Positions 23,674-38,475 of a DNA stretch of 64,000 bases are shown here, one piece after another; position 1 is the first letter of the stretch, and every line of letters starts with the position of its first letter. Location of the stretch: the NCBI RefSeq assembly GCF_036320965.1, contig NC_092225.1:60491108-60555107 (forward strand), written 5' to 3'. Position numbers and translations under genes: made by a program. The notes beneath the pieces were generated by a model that saw nothing but the letters and a program-made list of their open reading frames with translations, did no database searches and was not told the DNA's origin. This DNA comes from Panulirus ornatus. Its lineage: Eukaryota; Arthropoda; Malacostraca; Decapoda; Palinuridae.

Positions 23674-23692
<19 letters not shown>
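23448..23692 (+). mobile_element. Short element S1, copy 2
   Basis: Full-length S1 with all landmarks (tatccctggggatagggg at the 5' end, cgtagaaggcgactaaaagg, ttttccaaaggaaggaacag, cgctacctcgct near the 3' end) and a 3' A-run. It is flanked by (AT)n on both sides and sits inside a cluster of antisense L 3' UTR pieces. Confidence 0.9.

Positions 23693-23757
<65 letters not shown>
23693..23757. repeat. (AT)n microsatellite
   Basis: TA repeat following the A-run of S1 copy 2. Confidence 0.97.
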
Positions 23758-25006
<1,249 letters not shown>

Positions 25007-25062
25007 AGTCCACGGGGAAGATGAAACACGATAAATTCCCTAGTGCACTTTCGTGTAATGAT
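25007..25062 (-). mobile_element. Short element S2, 3' fragment, antisense
   Basis: Reverse complement reads tcattacacgaaagtgcact, then a(t)ttatcgtgtttcat and ccccgtggactcgta, matching S2 at 61,922-62,052. It lies between two L fragments that point away from each other, without AT tracts. Confidence 0.8.
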
Positions 25063-25452
25063 ATGGAAAGTTCTGTGGGGCCTGGATGTGGAAAGGGAGC
25101 TGTGGTTTCGGGCATTATTCCATGACAGCTAGAGAGTGAGTGTGAACGAATGGGGTCTTTGTTGTCGTTTCCTAGCACTACCTCGCACATATGAGGGGGG
25201 AGGGGGATGTTATTCCATGTGTGGCGAGGTGGCGAAGGGAATGAATAAAGGCAGTGTGAATTGTGCGCATGTGTATATATGTATGTGTCTGTGTATGTAT
25301 ATATATGTGTACATTGAGATGTATGGGTATGTATATTTGCGTGTGTGGACGTGTATGTATATACATGTGTATGGGGATGGGTTGGGCCATTTCTTTCGTC
25401 TGTTTCCTTGCGCTACCTCGCAAACGCGGGAGACAGCGACAAAGCATAATAA

Positions 25453-25455
<3 letters not shown>
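25063..25455 (+). mobile_element. L family long-type 3' UTR fragment
   Basis: Sense fragment from atggaaagttctgtggggcc to agacagcgacaaagcataat. It contains the internal gcactacctcgcac motif (25,176-25,190) and the terminal gcgctacctcgcaaacgcgg, with one 43-bp-type unit. It lacks coding sequence. Confidence 0.9.

Positions 25456-25510
<55 letters not shown>
25456..25510. repeat. (AT)n microsatellite
   Basis: TA repeat joining the L 3' end to S1 copy 3. Confidence 0.97.
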
Positions 25511-25513
<3 letters not shown>

Positions 25514-25748
25514 CCCTGGGGATCGGGGAGAAAGAATACTTCCCACGTATTCCCTGCGTGTCGTAGAAGGCGACTAAAAGGGAAGGGAGCGGGGGGCTGG
25601 AAATCCTCCCCTCTCATTTTTTTTTTTTTTAATTTTCCAAAAGAAGGAACAGAGAACGAGGCCAGGTGAGGATATTCTCTTAGAGGCCCAGTCCTCTGTT
25701 CTTAACGCTACCTTGCTAACGCGGGAAATGGCGAATAGTATGAAAGAA

Positions 25749-25750
<2 letters not shown>
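25511..25750 (+). mobile_element. Short element S1, copy 3
   Basis: Full-length S1 from tatccctggggatcggggag to gcgaatagtatgaaagaaag, with (AT)n on both sides. Confidence 0.9.

Positions 25751-25819
<69 letters not shown>
25751..25819. repeat. (AT)n microsatellite
   Basis: TA repeat between S1 copies 3 and 4. Confidence 0.97.

Positions 25820-26687
<868 letters not shown>

Positions 26688-26761
<74 letters not shown>
26688..26761. repeat. (CT)n microsatellite
   Basis: About 72 bases of CT. Confidence 0.98.
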
Positions 26762-28890
<2,129 letters not shown>

Positions 28891-29149
28891 TTACTAATTA
28901 CCATCTTTACTGACCATTAACCAGAGATACTTAAACTCTTCACAGCATCTTAGTCTTCTTTCATATTGACACGATGGTGCGACTGTACATCTTTTCTGGA
29001 AAAAGCAATTTATATGCTGGATTTTCCTTAGACGTCCTCCTCCTATAGACATGGCCAACTCTAACCCCAGTTTAGTTATTACAACAGAATCATTCGTATA
29101 CAGTCTTGGTACACTCATGATCATGTTATACCCTTCTGTTCCACTCATC

Positions 29150-29440
29150 ATGGTACACTGCTTCGTCTTAGATTCTTCCTGGATCAACTCTGTCTCAAGT
29201 TGATCCCGATATACATTCTTAACCCAAGCTTGTTTTGGTGCCCCTTCCTCGTCTTAGGTTCGTTCTAGAACATTTTCTTGTCTGAAGTTCTTCATGGAGC
29301 ACGTTCTTTTCTCAAGTACGTCCAAGGAAACTCCTTGTCCTAAGTTTTTTCTAAGTTTCTTATTAGTGCATTTCCTTGTCACACCTTCACCATAGAACAC
29401 CTCCTCGTCTAGAGTTCGTCCTGGGACACCCCAGCTCATT
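29150..29440. repeat. Degenerate ~33-bp pyrimidine-rich minisatellite
   Basis: Worn units recur with the theme cttgtct(g/t)aagttc(t/g)t followed by c(c/a)tggagcac(g), for example near 29,246, 29,277, 29,310, 29,336 and 29,400. Divergence is high, so this is an old array. Confidence 0.6.
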
Positions 29441-32400
29441 CTGAAGTACTTTACTCTGTCTTATCACCATACATCTTTTTTCTCCAACATCTATAGCTTT
29501 GTCTTTCCTTCATTACCCTCGTTCCTTCTCTCTCCATCCTATTCCTCTTTTTCCTCTTCTCCCACTCCCACACTTTGTCCTAATTTCCTCTGCTTCCTCC
29601 ACCTTTTTTTTTCTCTCTCTTCTAATCCCAGCCCACGATTCTTATCGCCTCTGCTTCACCTTTCCCCCTGATCTTGCTTGCCTCTTCTTTCCTCAACCGC
29701 GCCCTCATGGTCGTAGCCAGCATGGTCGCCAAGGTATTCTCACGCTTATCATCCTCACCCTTACCTATAATAAAATCCTGAATGGTTTTCTCTCCCCTTG
29801 TCTGACTCCTCTATCCCTCCCCTTCGTCCTCTAGTATAATCCCATCTGCTTCCCTCTACAGTCGCCTTTCCTAACTCTTTGTCAACCACATCCTCCATCC
29901 TAATCTCCGTCGGTCCAGTCACTCCTCACCCGCTCTCCTCCTCCATCATATCTTCCGCCCTCAGCCCCAGGACTGTCCTTCCTAGAACACTGTTACTTCC
30001 CAACTCATCACACAGTCATTCATCACACCGACCGCCATCCTACCTTCAACGTGCCCCTTACGCAAGCCTTCATACACTTTTGGTAGTCTACATTCTCCAG
30101 CGTTCTATCATACTCACACCTGTAGACCGTGCATAAACCAGGCAGATGATGGTGTCCTCTAACAGACCATCGCATCTCTGTCGGACCACTTCTATATCCT
30201 CAACATATCATCATCTCTCAGAAAGGCTATCATAACACTCGTACCTCAGGCAGACCGACATACTCCCCGCAGACCTTTCTATCCCCGCCAGACCATCACA
30301 AATCAGGTCATCGGACCCCCTCAGGTAGACGATCATGGCTCGTAGCTAACCAGCCTGTATCTCCATCTCATAGTAGTGCATCACGACCTCTCCTGAAGAG
30401 AAAGACCCAACAACCTGAAGATGTCAGCAGTCACGACACACTAGCTAGCCACGTCCTACATGCGTCTCACGTGATGCCTGCTTCTCCCAGGGTGGAGTGG
30501 CCATTGGTTCAGCATCAAAGCAAAGGCAGAGTGTCGCATACTCCCTGCTGATGCTCATCGACTACGAAGCACAGAGCGTCGATTCATATTCCAGCTGAGT
30601 GTGACAAACCAAGCAGATGACGTATTCAGGGCACTGGGTGTAGGGCTAGTGTCGACATTTTTCTAGAGGGGATGGTAGTCTCAGACAACAGCTCTGGTAT
30701 GAATTCTGTCACTCACAAAACGGAGGGAATTTAAAGATAGTCTACTCTGGTCACTTCACCTCCCATAGTTTGAGAGATGTACTTAAAACCGATTTTAGGT
30801 AATATGTTGTTGATTCAGTAGTGTCCATTCAGTTTCTCATCTTCCTTTATAGTTACTGTTGATGCACGTATTGACTCGCCTTACCGTACCGCAAACAGTA
30901 CGATTTGTTCAGTTTGTTTATGCTTTCAAGTTACCAAGTTTCTGCTGTGAACATTGGTTGATTTTCCTTAACCACTTCGTCGTGTTAAGCAATCATAGAA
31001 CTTTGACGATCAATAATAATGTGGCTGAATATTGACCACTGTACCTCTACTGTAAAAAAAATGATAATAGACACATGACGATGAAAAAAACAGATCTAAA
31101 AAAAAAAACCGTTTTTTGAACTAAAGGTTTATCTGAGAAATATTCCGGCCGAAGACTTTTCCAAATACTGTAAAGTAAGTAGAACAAAAAAGGTGGATTT
31201 TAGTGAAGTGAGATGTCAATATTTATGCCAGAGAAGAACGAGCATCTTATGAGTAAAGTCGAACGTATGTTCAAAAAGCAATGCAAATACTTGTAAAAGA
31301 AAAAAGAACGAAAGGAAGAAAGAAAGAAAGGAAGGAAGGAAGAATTGAAAAAGATATGTATTGAACTTCAAAGCCAGAACTGGGAAGAGTTGCTTCAACA
31401 GAAGAGAAATCTTTCCAGCTAAGCTTTGGGGCAACGACACAGATCAGGATCACTGTACACAGCACAGAAATATTACACGCGATATGGGGCGATGGCACAA
31501 AACATACGATCGTTGAGCACACCGCAGAGTGACTGCAAGAAGCATGAGCCCTCTGCTTGCTTAGAGTAAATGATAACCACACTTATGATCGGTCTAGGCT
31601 CTGCACGCTGCACGTGATCGCTGCAACTGCATGTCATTCCCTGATACAGCTGGGATCACTGTACACACCTGTAATCATGGCAGAATGAAAGAGGTTAGGA
31701 ATATCCACTGGCTTTACCATCGCCAGTGTATCACTGTGGTCATGACGCATGACCGGTCATGCCTTTCGTCCAAAGCCCCTACTGGACACTGCTGTAGGAC
31801 GGCTGTTGCCCGTTCATATTCTGTCGCAGACAACTCCTGCAGCACCTACGGCAGAGACCGTCGCCACAGCACCTTCGGGTCACCAAACTGGCGGTTACGT
31901 ATCTCCGTTGAACCCTCGGCTAATCAGGTCACGAGGAGAGAACTTGATGGTCATTCACGCGTTCCCCCACAGCGCGGCGGAGGAACCTCTCCTCTTCTTC
32001 CCTGGCGGACCAGCTGAGATGAAATCACGTTTCGTCAAGGGGGAGATTATTGGTATCTGGGGCGGGCATCTGGCGTTACGATCTCGCGGCGACACTCTAT
32101 TTGTCAAACCTGTTGTGGCGGCGGCGCCCCCCCCCCCTTCGAGGTTGGGAAGGGGGGAGTGTGTGGAGGGAAGAAGGGAAGTGGAGGGTTAGTATCTCCC
32201 ATACCAAGAGAGAGAGAGAGAGTTTTTATTTTTTCTGATACGCAACACCACAGACGGTAAAAAATGGATAATGAAGTCTCTTTCTTAGGATGGTTTCCCA
32301 TCCTCCAGAACTGACTGCATTGGAGATTAATATGTCAAGTGCACCTTCGTTTTGGTGTGTGTGTGTGTGTGTGTGTATGAGGATCCGAGTATTCATTTCT

Positions 32401-33186
32401 TCGGAGTGAGAGTCTGTGCCACGGGCGAGGCTGGGTGGTGGAAGGAGGGGTGGGTTGTCCAGCCCTGCCCCCAATGCTATCACGATTCTCTGTTGCAACG
32501 GTCCAGGGGAACAATCACTGTCATTTACATTCAGCGGATTAGGAGAAGGAAGACCTGGGGTCGTATGACAGGATCTACATGGCTCTGAACAGCCAACTTA
32601 ACCCTACGTCTGTACATCCTGGAGCAACATGTTAACCCATCGAAGAAAATATGGTAATAATCTATTTATATCATAACCAGTCAATACCTTGCAATAGGGC
32701 TCATGCTGGATGAGTGGGGCTCCTAGACACCCTTACAACCCATTTTCTTTACGTTGTTTCCCGACTAAACGACAGTGACTGAAGCTCATAACCCTCCACC
32801 AATACAAAAGGGCCGAAACGACCCTTGAAATTATATTTATTCCCCCTGAATGATTTATTCCCAACATAAAACTTTGCTTCCAAAGGGACTCGCTTCCAGG
32901 GGGGGAAAAAAAGTAAAGATACAACAAGAAATGGCTAACGACGTGATAAAGGAGCGTCGGGAGTCGGAGAGAAAAAAACGTCGCCCCCTACCTGGCACGC
33001 TACAGATCACCTCATCTATCAGCGATGCCCTGTGATAGTCGGGTCGCGTCTTAGCCCGGCTCACCGCCACCCCTTCGCTAGGACATCACCCGAGCGTTTG
33101 TCATACGGGGCGTGAGTGGTCAAGTCGTGGGGTCTCACTCCGCCCCTCGCAAACGTGGCCTATGCAAGCGAAGGAGGGGCGAGTCG
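29441..33186. other. Unique sequence, no gene supported
   Basis: 29,500-29,830 is strongly pyrimidine-rich on the plus strand. A 147-codon open frame at 31,749-32,192 (containing RLIRSRGENLMVIHAFPHSA) has a GC-rich, non-repetitive middle and could be a coding exon, but I recognise no family and see no convincing splice structure. The rest gives no supported feature. Confidence 0.4.
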
Positions 33187-33376
33187 CAAGGTGACCCCTA
33201 GTTTGACCTGTCGTTGACCATAAGCGTAAAGTGCCATTTGTATCGTTGGGTCAACTAGCACGTGGGATGAAAATAAATGACGAGACGCCATGTGAATGAC
33301 TTGGTTCACAGGGGGTAGAGTCGGCTGGCATGACCTAAAAGCTGTCCCTGCAATTAGGCTGACCCGGGTTGACCAC
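33187..33376. promoter_or_regulatory. Cluster of TGACC (AGGTCA-type) half-sites
   Basis: TGACC occurs at 33,192, TGACCT at 33,204, TGACCA at 33,215, TGACCT at 33,331, TGACCC at 33,360 and TGACCA at 33,370, all on the plus strand. The 33,204/33,215 pair is a direct repeat with 5-base spacing and the 33,360/33,370 pair has 4-base spacing. AGGTCA direct repeats bind nuclear receptors in animals. Function here is only a possibility, and no gene is seen next to it. Confidence 0.3.
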
Positions 33377-34058
33377 GAGGATTGGTGATTTGGCTGTGGT
33401 AAAAGTGATGAGGGTAGGCAGCGACCCCGTTCTCGAGACAGCCAGGGGCCATGGCGTCACCAGGCCTTCGACTGGTTATTTCAGAGATGACTCTGCTCAA
33501 TACGACGGCTTCATTTGCATGCTGTTTGTCTCAGCCGTGTGGTTTGTGTGGACGTCATCATGTTGGGTGCAGACGTGTGTATTAATAGGCGAAGTGAGAG
33601 AGGCCAATGAGAATGGTGGCGGAGCGACTCGGGGTGTGTTGGAGAGACAAGGAGGAGGCAGTTTAAGAGGGAGTAACCGGTGGTGGAGACGAGAAGACAA
33701 AGAGGGAGGAAAGGCAGTGGGTATGGACGGATGGTGGGAGGGAGTGATGGATGGGAGAGAAAGCAAGGTAGGAGAAGTTAAAGGGAAAGAGGGATATGGA
33801 AAGGACGAGGATGGATAAGAAGAAGGAGGAACCTCATTGGGAATAGATTATCGGAGGGAAAGATGAACAAGGAGTAAAAGGAGAGGCGGGATGTGAGAAA
33901 AGACGACATGGAAGGCCTGTAATATTTTGAGTGAGTAGGAGGACCAGGTACGGGAGGAAGGGTAGAAATGTTATGAAGAAAGAAGGGATGAGAGGAATCA
34001 GAGGCTGGTGATGTAAGGGGTCTAATGGAAACTATGGATGATTGGAGGACTGATATAC

Positions 34059-34060
<2 letters not shown>
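33377..34060. other. Purine-rich unique sequence
   Basis: From about 33,590 to 34,020 the plus strand is strongly purine-biased (gagaga, ggagg, aaggaa themes). The 149-codon frame 33,369-33,818 is low-complexity in its second half and is not convincing as a gene. Confidence 0.5.

Positions 34061-34119
<59 letters not shown>
34061..34119. repeat. (CA)n microsatellite
   Basis: About 58 bases of AC/CA. Confidence 0.97.
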
Positions 34120-34122
<3 letters not shown>

Positions 34123-34433
34123 TAATCACGAGGAATAAAAATGAAACACGAAATGTAACGAAGTGTTTCGAGCTCCTTCATTTCATTCGTACTGTGAGGA
34201 AGTTTGGGTTTAGCTTTATAGAATGATTTCCTCGTGGGATTAAGAATTTTGTCCTTAAAAGATCTAAGGTACTTCTTCCCTTGCTCCAGCGTCATGGATA
34301 TTCTCACACACCTCTCCCATGAACTCAGGACTCAGTAGACGTAAAATATGTAAGAACTGATGAAAATACTAAATTGTTTGAGTCAGTCATGTTTTACAGT
34401 GATAAGGAATATATGTTGTATATACATAGCGTT

Positions 34434-34496
34434 AATAAGATGACCTTGATTAAGGCCTCAGTTGCTCGTGCCGTATCACTTAACAATGAAAAATAA
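34434..34496 (+). mobile_element. Possible SINE 3' end fragment
   Basis: taagatgaccttgattaagg followed by cctcagttgctcgtgccgt resembles the 3' part of the tRNA-type SINE at 49,440-49,650 (atggccttgattagggccac, then agctgcccgtttcgt). It ends in an A-rich stretch. It is only about 60 bases. Confidence 0.45.
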
Positions 34497-34678
34497 TGCT
34501 GAACCTAAAACTTAAGATAAAACAGCCATAAACGGCTGCGTACAGTCACTTTGTAATTCCATGGTGAATTACTAAGAGAAATATGATAGTAAGGATTAGA
34601 GGAAAGTAAGGTGACGAACAGAGTGATCAGGTCAGAGGATAGGAGGAAAGGTTGGATGATGGAAGCGTACTAGAGATG

Positions 34679-34682
<4 letters not shown>

Positions 34683-34743
<61 letters not shown>
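34683..34743. repeat. (GT)n microsatellite
   Basis: About 60 bases of GT. Confidence 0.97.
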
Positions 34744-34746
<3 letters not shown>

Positions 34747-35603
34747 TATTCTTTCCTGCCATACGAGTCCCTTCTATCATTATGGTTTTCCCTTAGCGTT
34801 CAGGAAGTTGGCCACGTCTACCGCACGGGACCTCATGTCATACAGTGTAGCGATGTTGTGAGTGCTCCTTTGCAGGGAGATTGTCTTCGTTATGGTAAGT
34901 TGAATCGTGGTCATGAAGAGTCCTGGGATATGATGAAACGGTGTCTGTAAAGCTGTAGGGATGGGTGATGTCCAGAGCGGAGACGGGAAAGTGTGACTCG
35001 TGTTTGTCTGGGGAGTGTAGTTTCTGATATGTGTATGTGTTGTAAGGTGAAGTTTAGGACATGGTGAGAGTTACATTTCTCAGGGGATGGGGGGGTTTGT
35101 GGTTGGAGGTTGCTGAAGTGTGAGACAGGGAAAGGCGTATAATTTCTATTCTAGTGTTGGTGGTTAGTTGTGGAGTGGTTTGGGTCAGAGGGGGTCTAGT
35201 GCCGTTATACAGAAATAAGTTCGGAGCATGTTGAAGTAGGTCTGTATTGGGCGGATCTTTATCTCATTTTGTCGTAACTGGACATCAAGTGGCTGTTCTC
35301 TGAGGGTTCTCTGCATGCATTCATTCTTAAGTCTTTAACTATCAAGCAACTTCTCGTTTTCTTTTTCACATACTGAAGCTTCTTTCCTGGGCGCTCTTGA
35401 CCAGCAAATGCTGCTCTTCAAGAAAGATCGCACAATTCCAAGGCTTCTTTGCCTTACATGTGCAATGCATACCTAGTCATAGCTTGCAAGACCCACCTCC
35501 GCAACAGCCTTTTTGGTCTGTGTTTACTTATTGGCTTCTGAAGGCAGCGTATTCGCCTTCCTGATCCCCTACTTGAAGAACACGCTATGTGGCGATTTGT
35601 TCG

Positions 35604-35606
<3 letters not shown>
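34744..35606. other. Unique sequence, no gene seen
   Basis: G/T-rich 34,950-35,250, otherwise ordinary. No supported feature. Confidence 0.5.

Positions 35607-35690
<84 letters not shown>
35607..35690. repeat. (AT)n microsatellite, SINE tail
   Basis: TA repeat of about 84 bases. On the minus strand it is the 3' tail of the tRNA-like SINE that follows. Confidence 0.97.
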
Positions 35691-35796
35691 GAACAAAGTG
35701 CATAGGAACGCACACCTTCATAGAACATACAAACCCTCAACAGCCCAGATCGAACCCGGTACCCCTGTGCAACAGGCATTAATGCTACCGCTAGGC
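35691..35796 (-). mobile_element. tRNA-derived SINE, antisense, with (AT)n tail
   Basis: On the minus strand the order is tagcggtagcatt (A-box-like), cctgttgcacagg (anticodon-arm-like hairpin), ccgggttcgatct (B-box, 35,748-35,760), a body gggctgttgagggtttgtat, gttcctatgcactttgttcg, then (TA)n. The head resembles tRNA-Gly in wording around the B box but does not fold as a clean tRNA. It is a Pol III-type SINE by inference. Confidence 0.65.
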
Positions 35797-35802
35797 TGCC
35801 AA

Positions 35803-35877
35803 TAGCATAGCGGTAGCATTCCCGCCTGTTGCACAGGGGTACCGGGTTCGATCCTGGCTGTTGAAGGTTTGTATGTT
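35803..35877 (+). mobile_element. tRNA-derived SINE head, sense arm of a palindrome
   Basis: agcatagcggtagcattccc, cctgttgcacagg, accgggttcgatcct and ggctgttgaaggtttgtatg repeat the previous element in the opposite orientation with only a few mismatches over ~72 bases. The pair forms an inverted repeat 35,724-35,877 with a ~10-base centre. The sense arm stops after gtatgtt and lacks the rest of the SINE body. Confidence 0.7.
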
Positions 35878-35898
35878 ATTTCTTTTTTTATTGTTAAT

Positions 35899-36561
35899 TT
35901 GCTTTGTCGCTGTCTCCCGCGTTAGCTAGGTAGCGCAAGGAAACAGACGAAAGAATGGCCCAACCCACCCACATACACATGTATGTACATACACGTCCAC
36001 ACACGCAAATATACATACCTATACATCTCAGTGTACACATATATATACACACACAGACATATACATATATGCACATGTACATAATTCATACTGTCTGTCT
36101 TTATTTATTCCCATCGCCACCTCGCCACACGTGGAATAACAACCCCCTCCCCCCTCATGTATGCGAGGTAGCGCTAGGAAAAGACAACAAAGGCCACATT
36201 CGTTCACACTCAGTCTCTAGCTGTCATGTAATAATGCACCGAAACCAACAGCTCCCTTTCCACATCCAGGCCCCACAGAACTTTCCATGGTTTACCCCAG
36301 ACTCTTCACATGCCCTAGTTCAATCCATTGACAGCACGTCGACCCCGGTATACCACATCGTTCCAATTCACTCTATTCCTTGCACGCCTTTCACCCTCCT
36401 GCATGTTCATGCCCCGATCACTCAAAATCTTTTTCACTCCATCTTTCCACCTGCAATTTGGTCTCCCACTTTTCCTCGTTCCCTCCGCCTCTGACACATA
36501 TATCCTCTCGGTCAATCTTTCCTCACTCATTCTCTCCATGTGACCAAACCATTTCAAAAAC

Positions 36562-36566
<5 letters not shown>
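35899..36566 (-). mobile_element. L family 3' fragment, antisense, long-UTR type
   Basis: Reverse-strand copy of the complete long 3' UTR (terminal gcgttagctaggtagcgc at 35,920-35,938, internal atgcgaggtagcgctaggaa at 36,162) plus the last ~80 codons of L (minus frame 36,315-36,563: [40 protein letters not shown]). It is cut by (AT)n. Confidence 0.9.

Positions 36567-36641
<75 letters not shown>
36567..36641. repeat. (AT)n microsatellite
   Basis: TA repeat of about 75 bases. Confidence 0.97.
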
Positions 36642-36658
<17 letters not shown>

Positions 36659-36797
36659 CGTACTATTCGCCATTTCCCGCGTTTGCGAGGTAGCGCTAAG
36701 AACAGAGGACTGGGCCTTAGAGGGAAAATCCTCACCTGGCCCCCTTCTCTGTTCCTTCTTTAGGAAAATTAAAAAAAAAAACGAGAGGGGAGGATTT
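36642..36797 (-). mobile_element. Short element S1, copy 5, antisense and truncated
   Basis: T-run, then ctattcgccatttcccgcgt, gcgaggtagcgctaagaaca, ctctgttccttctttagg, and the A-run with cgagaggggaggattt. At 36,797 it passes without a gap into sense L coding sequence (gcagtggactttattaaaaa). The missing S1 part is the first ~90 bases. Confidence 0.9.
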
Positions 36798-38452
36798 GCA
36801 GTGGACTTTATTAAAAAAGGGGGTGACTGTATTGTTGACTGGTTGGTAAGGTTATTTAATGTATGTATGACTCATGGTGAGGTGCCTGAGGATTGGCGGA
36901 ATGCGTGCATAGTGCCATTGTACAAAGGCAAAGGGGATAAGAGTGAGTGCTCAAATTACAGAGGTATAAGTTTGTTGAGTATTCCTGGTAAATTATATGG
37001 GAGGGTATTGATTGAGAGGGTGAAGGCATGTACAGAGCATCAGATTGGGGAAGAGCAGTGTGGTTTCAGAAGTGGTAGAGGATGTGTGGATCAGGTGTTT
37101 GCTTTGAAGAATGTATGTGAGAAATACTTAGAAAAGCAAATGGATTTGTATGTAGTATTTATGGATCTGGAGAAGGCATATGATAGAGTTGATAGAGATG
37201 CTCTGTGGAAGGTATTAAGAATATATGGTGTGGGAGGAAAGTTGTTAGAAGCAGTGAAAAGTTTTTATCGAGGATGTAAGGCATGTGTACGTGTAGGATG
37301 AGAGGAAAGTGATTGGTTCTCAGTGAATGTAGGTTTGCGGCAGGGGTGTGTGATGTCTCCATGGCTGTTTAATTTGTTTATGGATGGGGTTGTTAGGGAG
37401 GTAAATGCAAGAGTTTTGGAAAGAGGGGCAAGTATGAAGTCTGTTGGGGATGAGAGAGCTTGGGAAGTGAGTCAGTTGTTGTTCGCTGATGATACAGCGC
37501 TGGTGGCTGATTCATGTGAGAAACTGCAGAAGCTGGTGACTGAGTTTGGTAAAGTGTGTGGAAGAAGAAATTAAGAGTAAATGTGAATAAGAGCAAGGTT
37601 ATTAGGTACAGTAGGGTTGAGGGTCAAGTCAATTGGGAGGTGAGTTTGAATGGAGAAAAACTGGAGGAAGTGAAGTGTTTTAGATATCTGGGAGTGGATC
37701 TGGCAGCGGATGGAACCATGGAAGCGGAAGTGGATCATAGGGTGGGGGAGGGGGCGAAAATTCTGGGGGCCTTGAAGAATGTGTGGAAGTCGAGAACATT
37801 ATCTCGGAAAGCAAAATGGGTATGTTTGAAGGAATAGTGGTTCCAACAATGTTGTATGGTTGCGAGGCGTGGGCTATGGATAGAGTTGTGCGCAGGAGGA
37901 TGGATGTGCTGGAAATGAGATGTTTGAGGACAATGTGTGGTGTGAGGTGGTTTGATCGAATGAGTAACGTAAGGGTAAGAGAGATGTGTGGAAATAAAAA
38001 GAGCGTGGTTGAGAGAGCAGAAGAAGGTGTTTTGAAGTGGTTTGGGCACATGGAGAGAATGAGTGAGGAAAGATTGACCAAGAGGATATATGTGTCGGAG
38101 GTGGAGGGAACGAGGAGAAGAGGGAGACCAAATTGGATGTGGAAAGATGGAGTGAAAAAGATTTGTGTGATCGGGGCCTGAACATGCAGGAGGGTGAAAG
38201 GAGGGCAAGGAATAGAGTGAATTGGATCGATGTGGTATACCGGGGTTGACGTGCTGTCAGTGGATTGAATCAGGCATGTGAAGCGTCTGGGGTAAACCAT
38301 GGAAAGCTGTGTAGGTATGTATATTTGCGTGTGTGGACGTATGTATATACATGTGTATGGGGGGGGTTGGGCCATTTCTTTCGTCTGTTTCCTTGCGCTA
38401 CCTCGCAAACGCGGGAGACAGCGACAAAGTATAATAAACAAAAAATAAATAT
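36797..38452 (+). pseudogene. L family LINE, 5'-truncated RT copy
   Basis: Sense RT and C-terminal region, starting at AVDFIKKGGDCIVDWLV (compare AVEFIKKGG). Motifs seen: [126 protein letters not shown]. Disabling changes: AGA to TGA at 37,299-37,301, a frameshift near 37,569 and another near 37,815, and a missing base pair near 38,163. The TGA and the D-R-M-S-N variant are shared with the next copy, so the two are a duplicated pair. The 3' UTR is short type. Confidence 0.9.
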
Positions 38453-38475
38453 AAATATATATATAATATATATAT
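38453..38475. repeat. Short AT junction between tandem L copies
   Basis: About 20 bases of TA with one slip link the 3' end of one L unit to the ttaactttctaaaatgg leader start of the next. The same junction recurs at 41,680-41,700. Confidence 0.9.

Noticed and set aside
31749..32192. 147-codon GC-rich ORF as a host exon
   Set aside because: No recognisable domain and a Pro/Arg low-complexity end; kept only as a remark within the unique region.
33369..33818. 149-codon ORF
   Set aside because: Second half is purine-repeat translation (GG, EGK, DGRE), and there is no motif.
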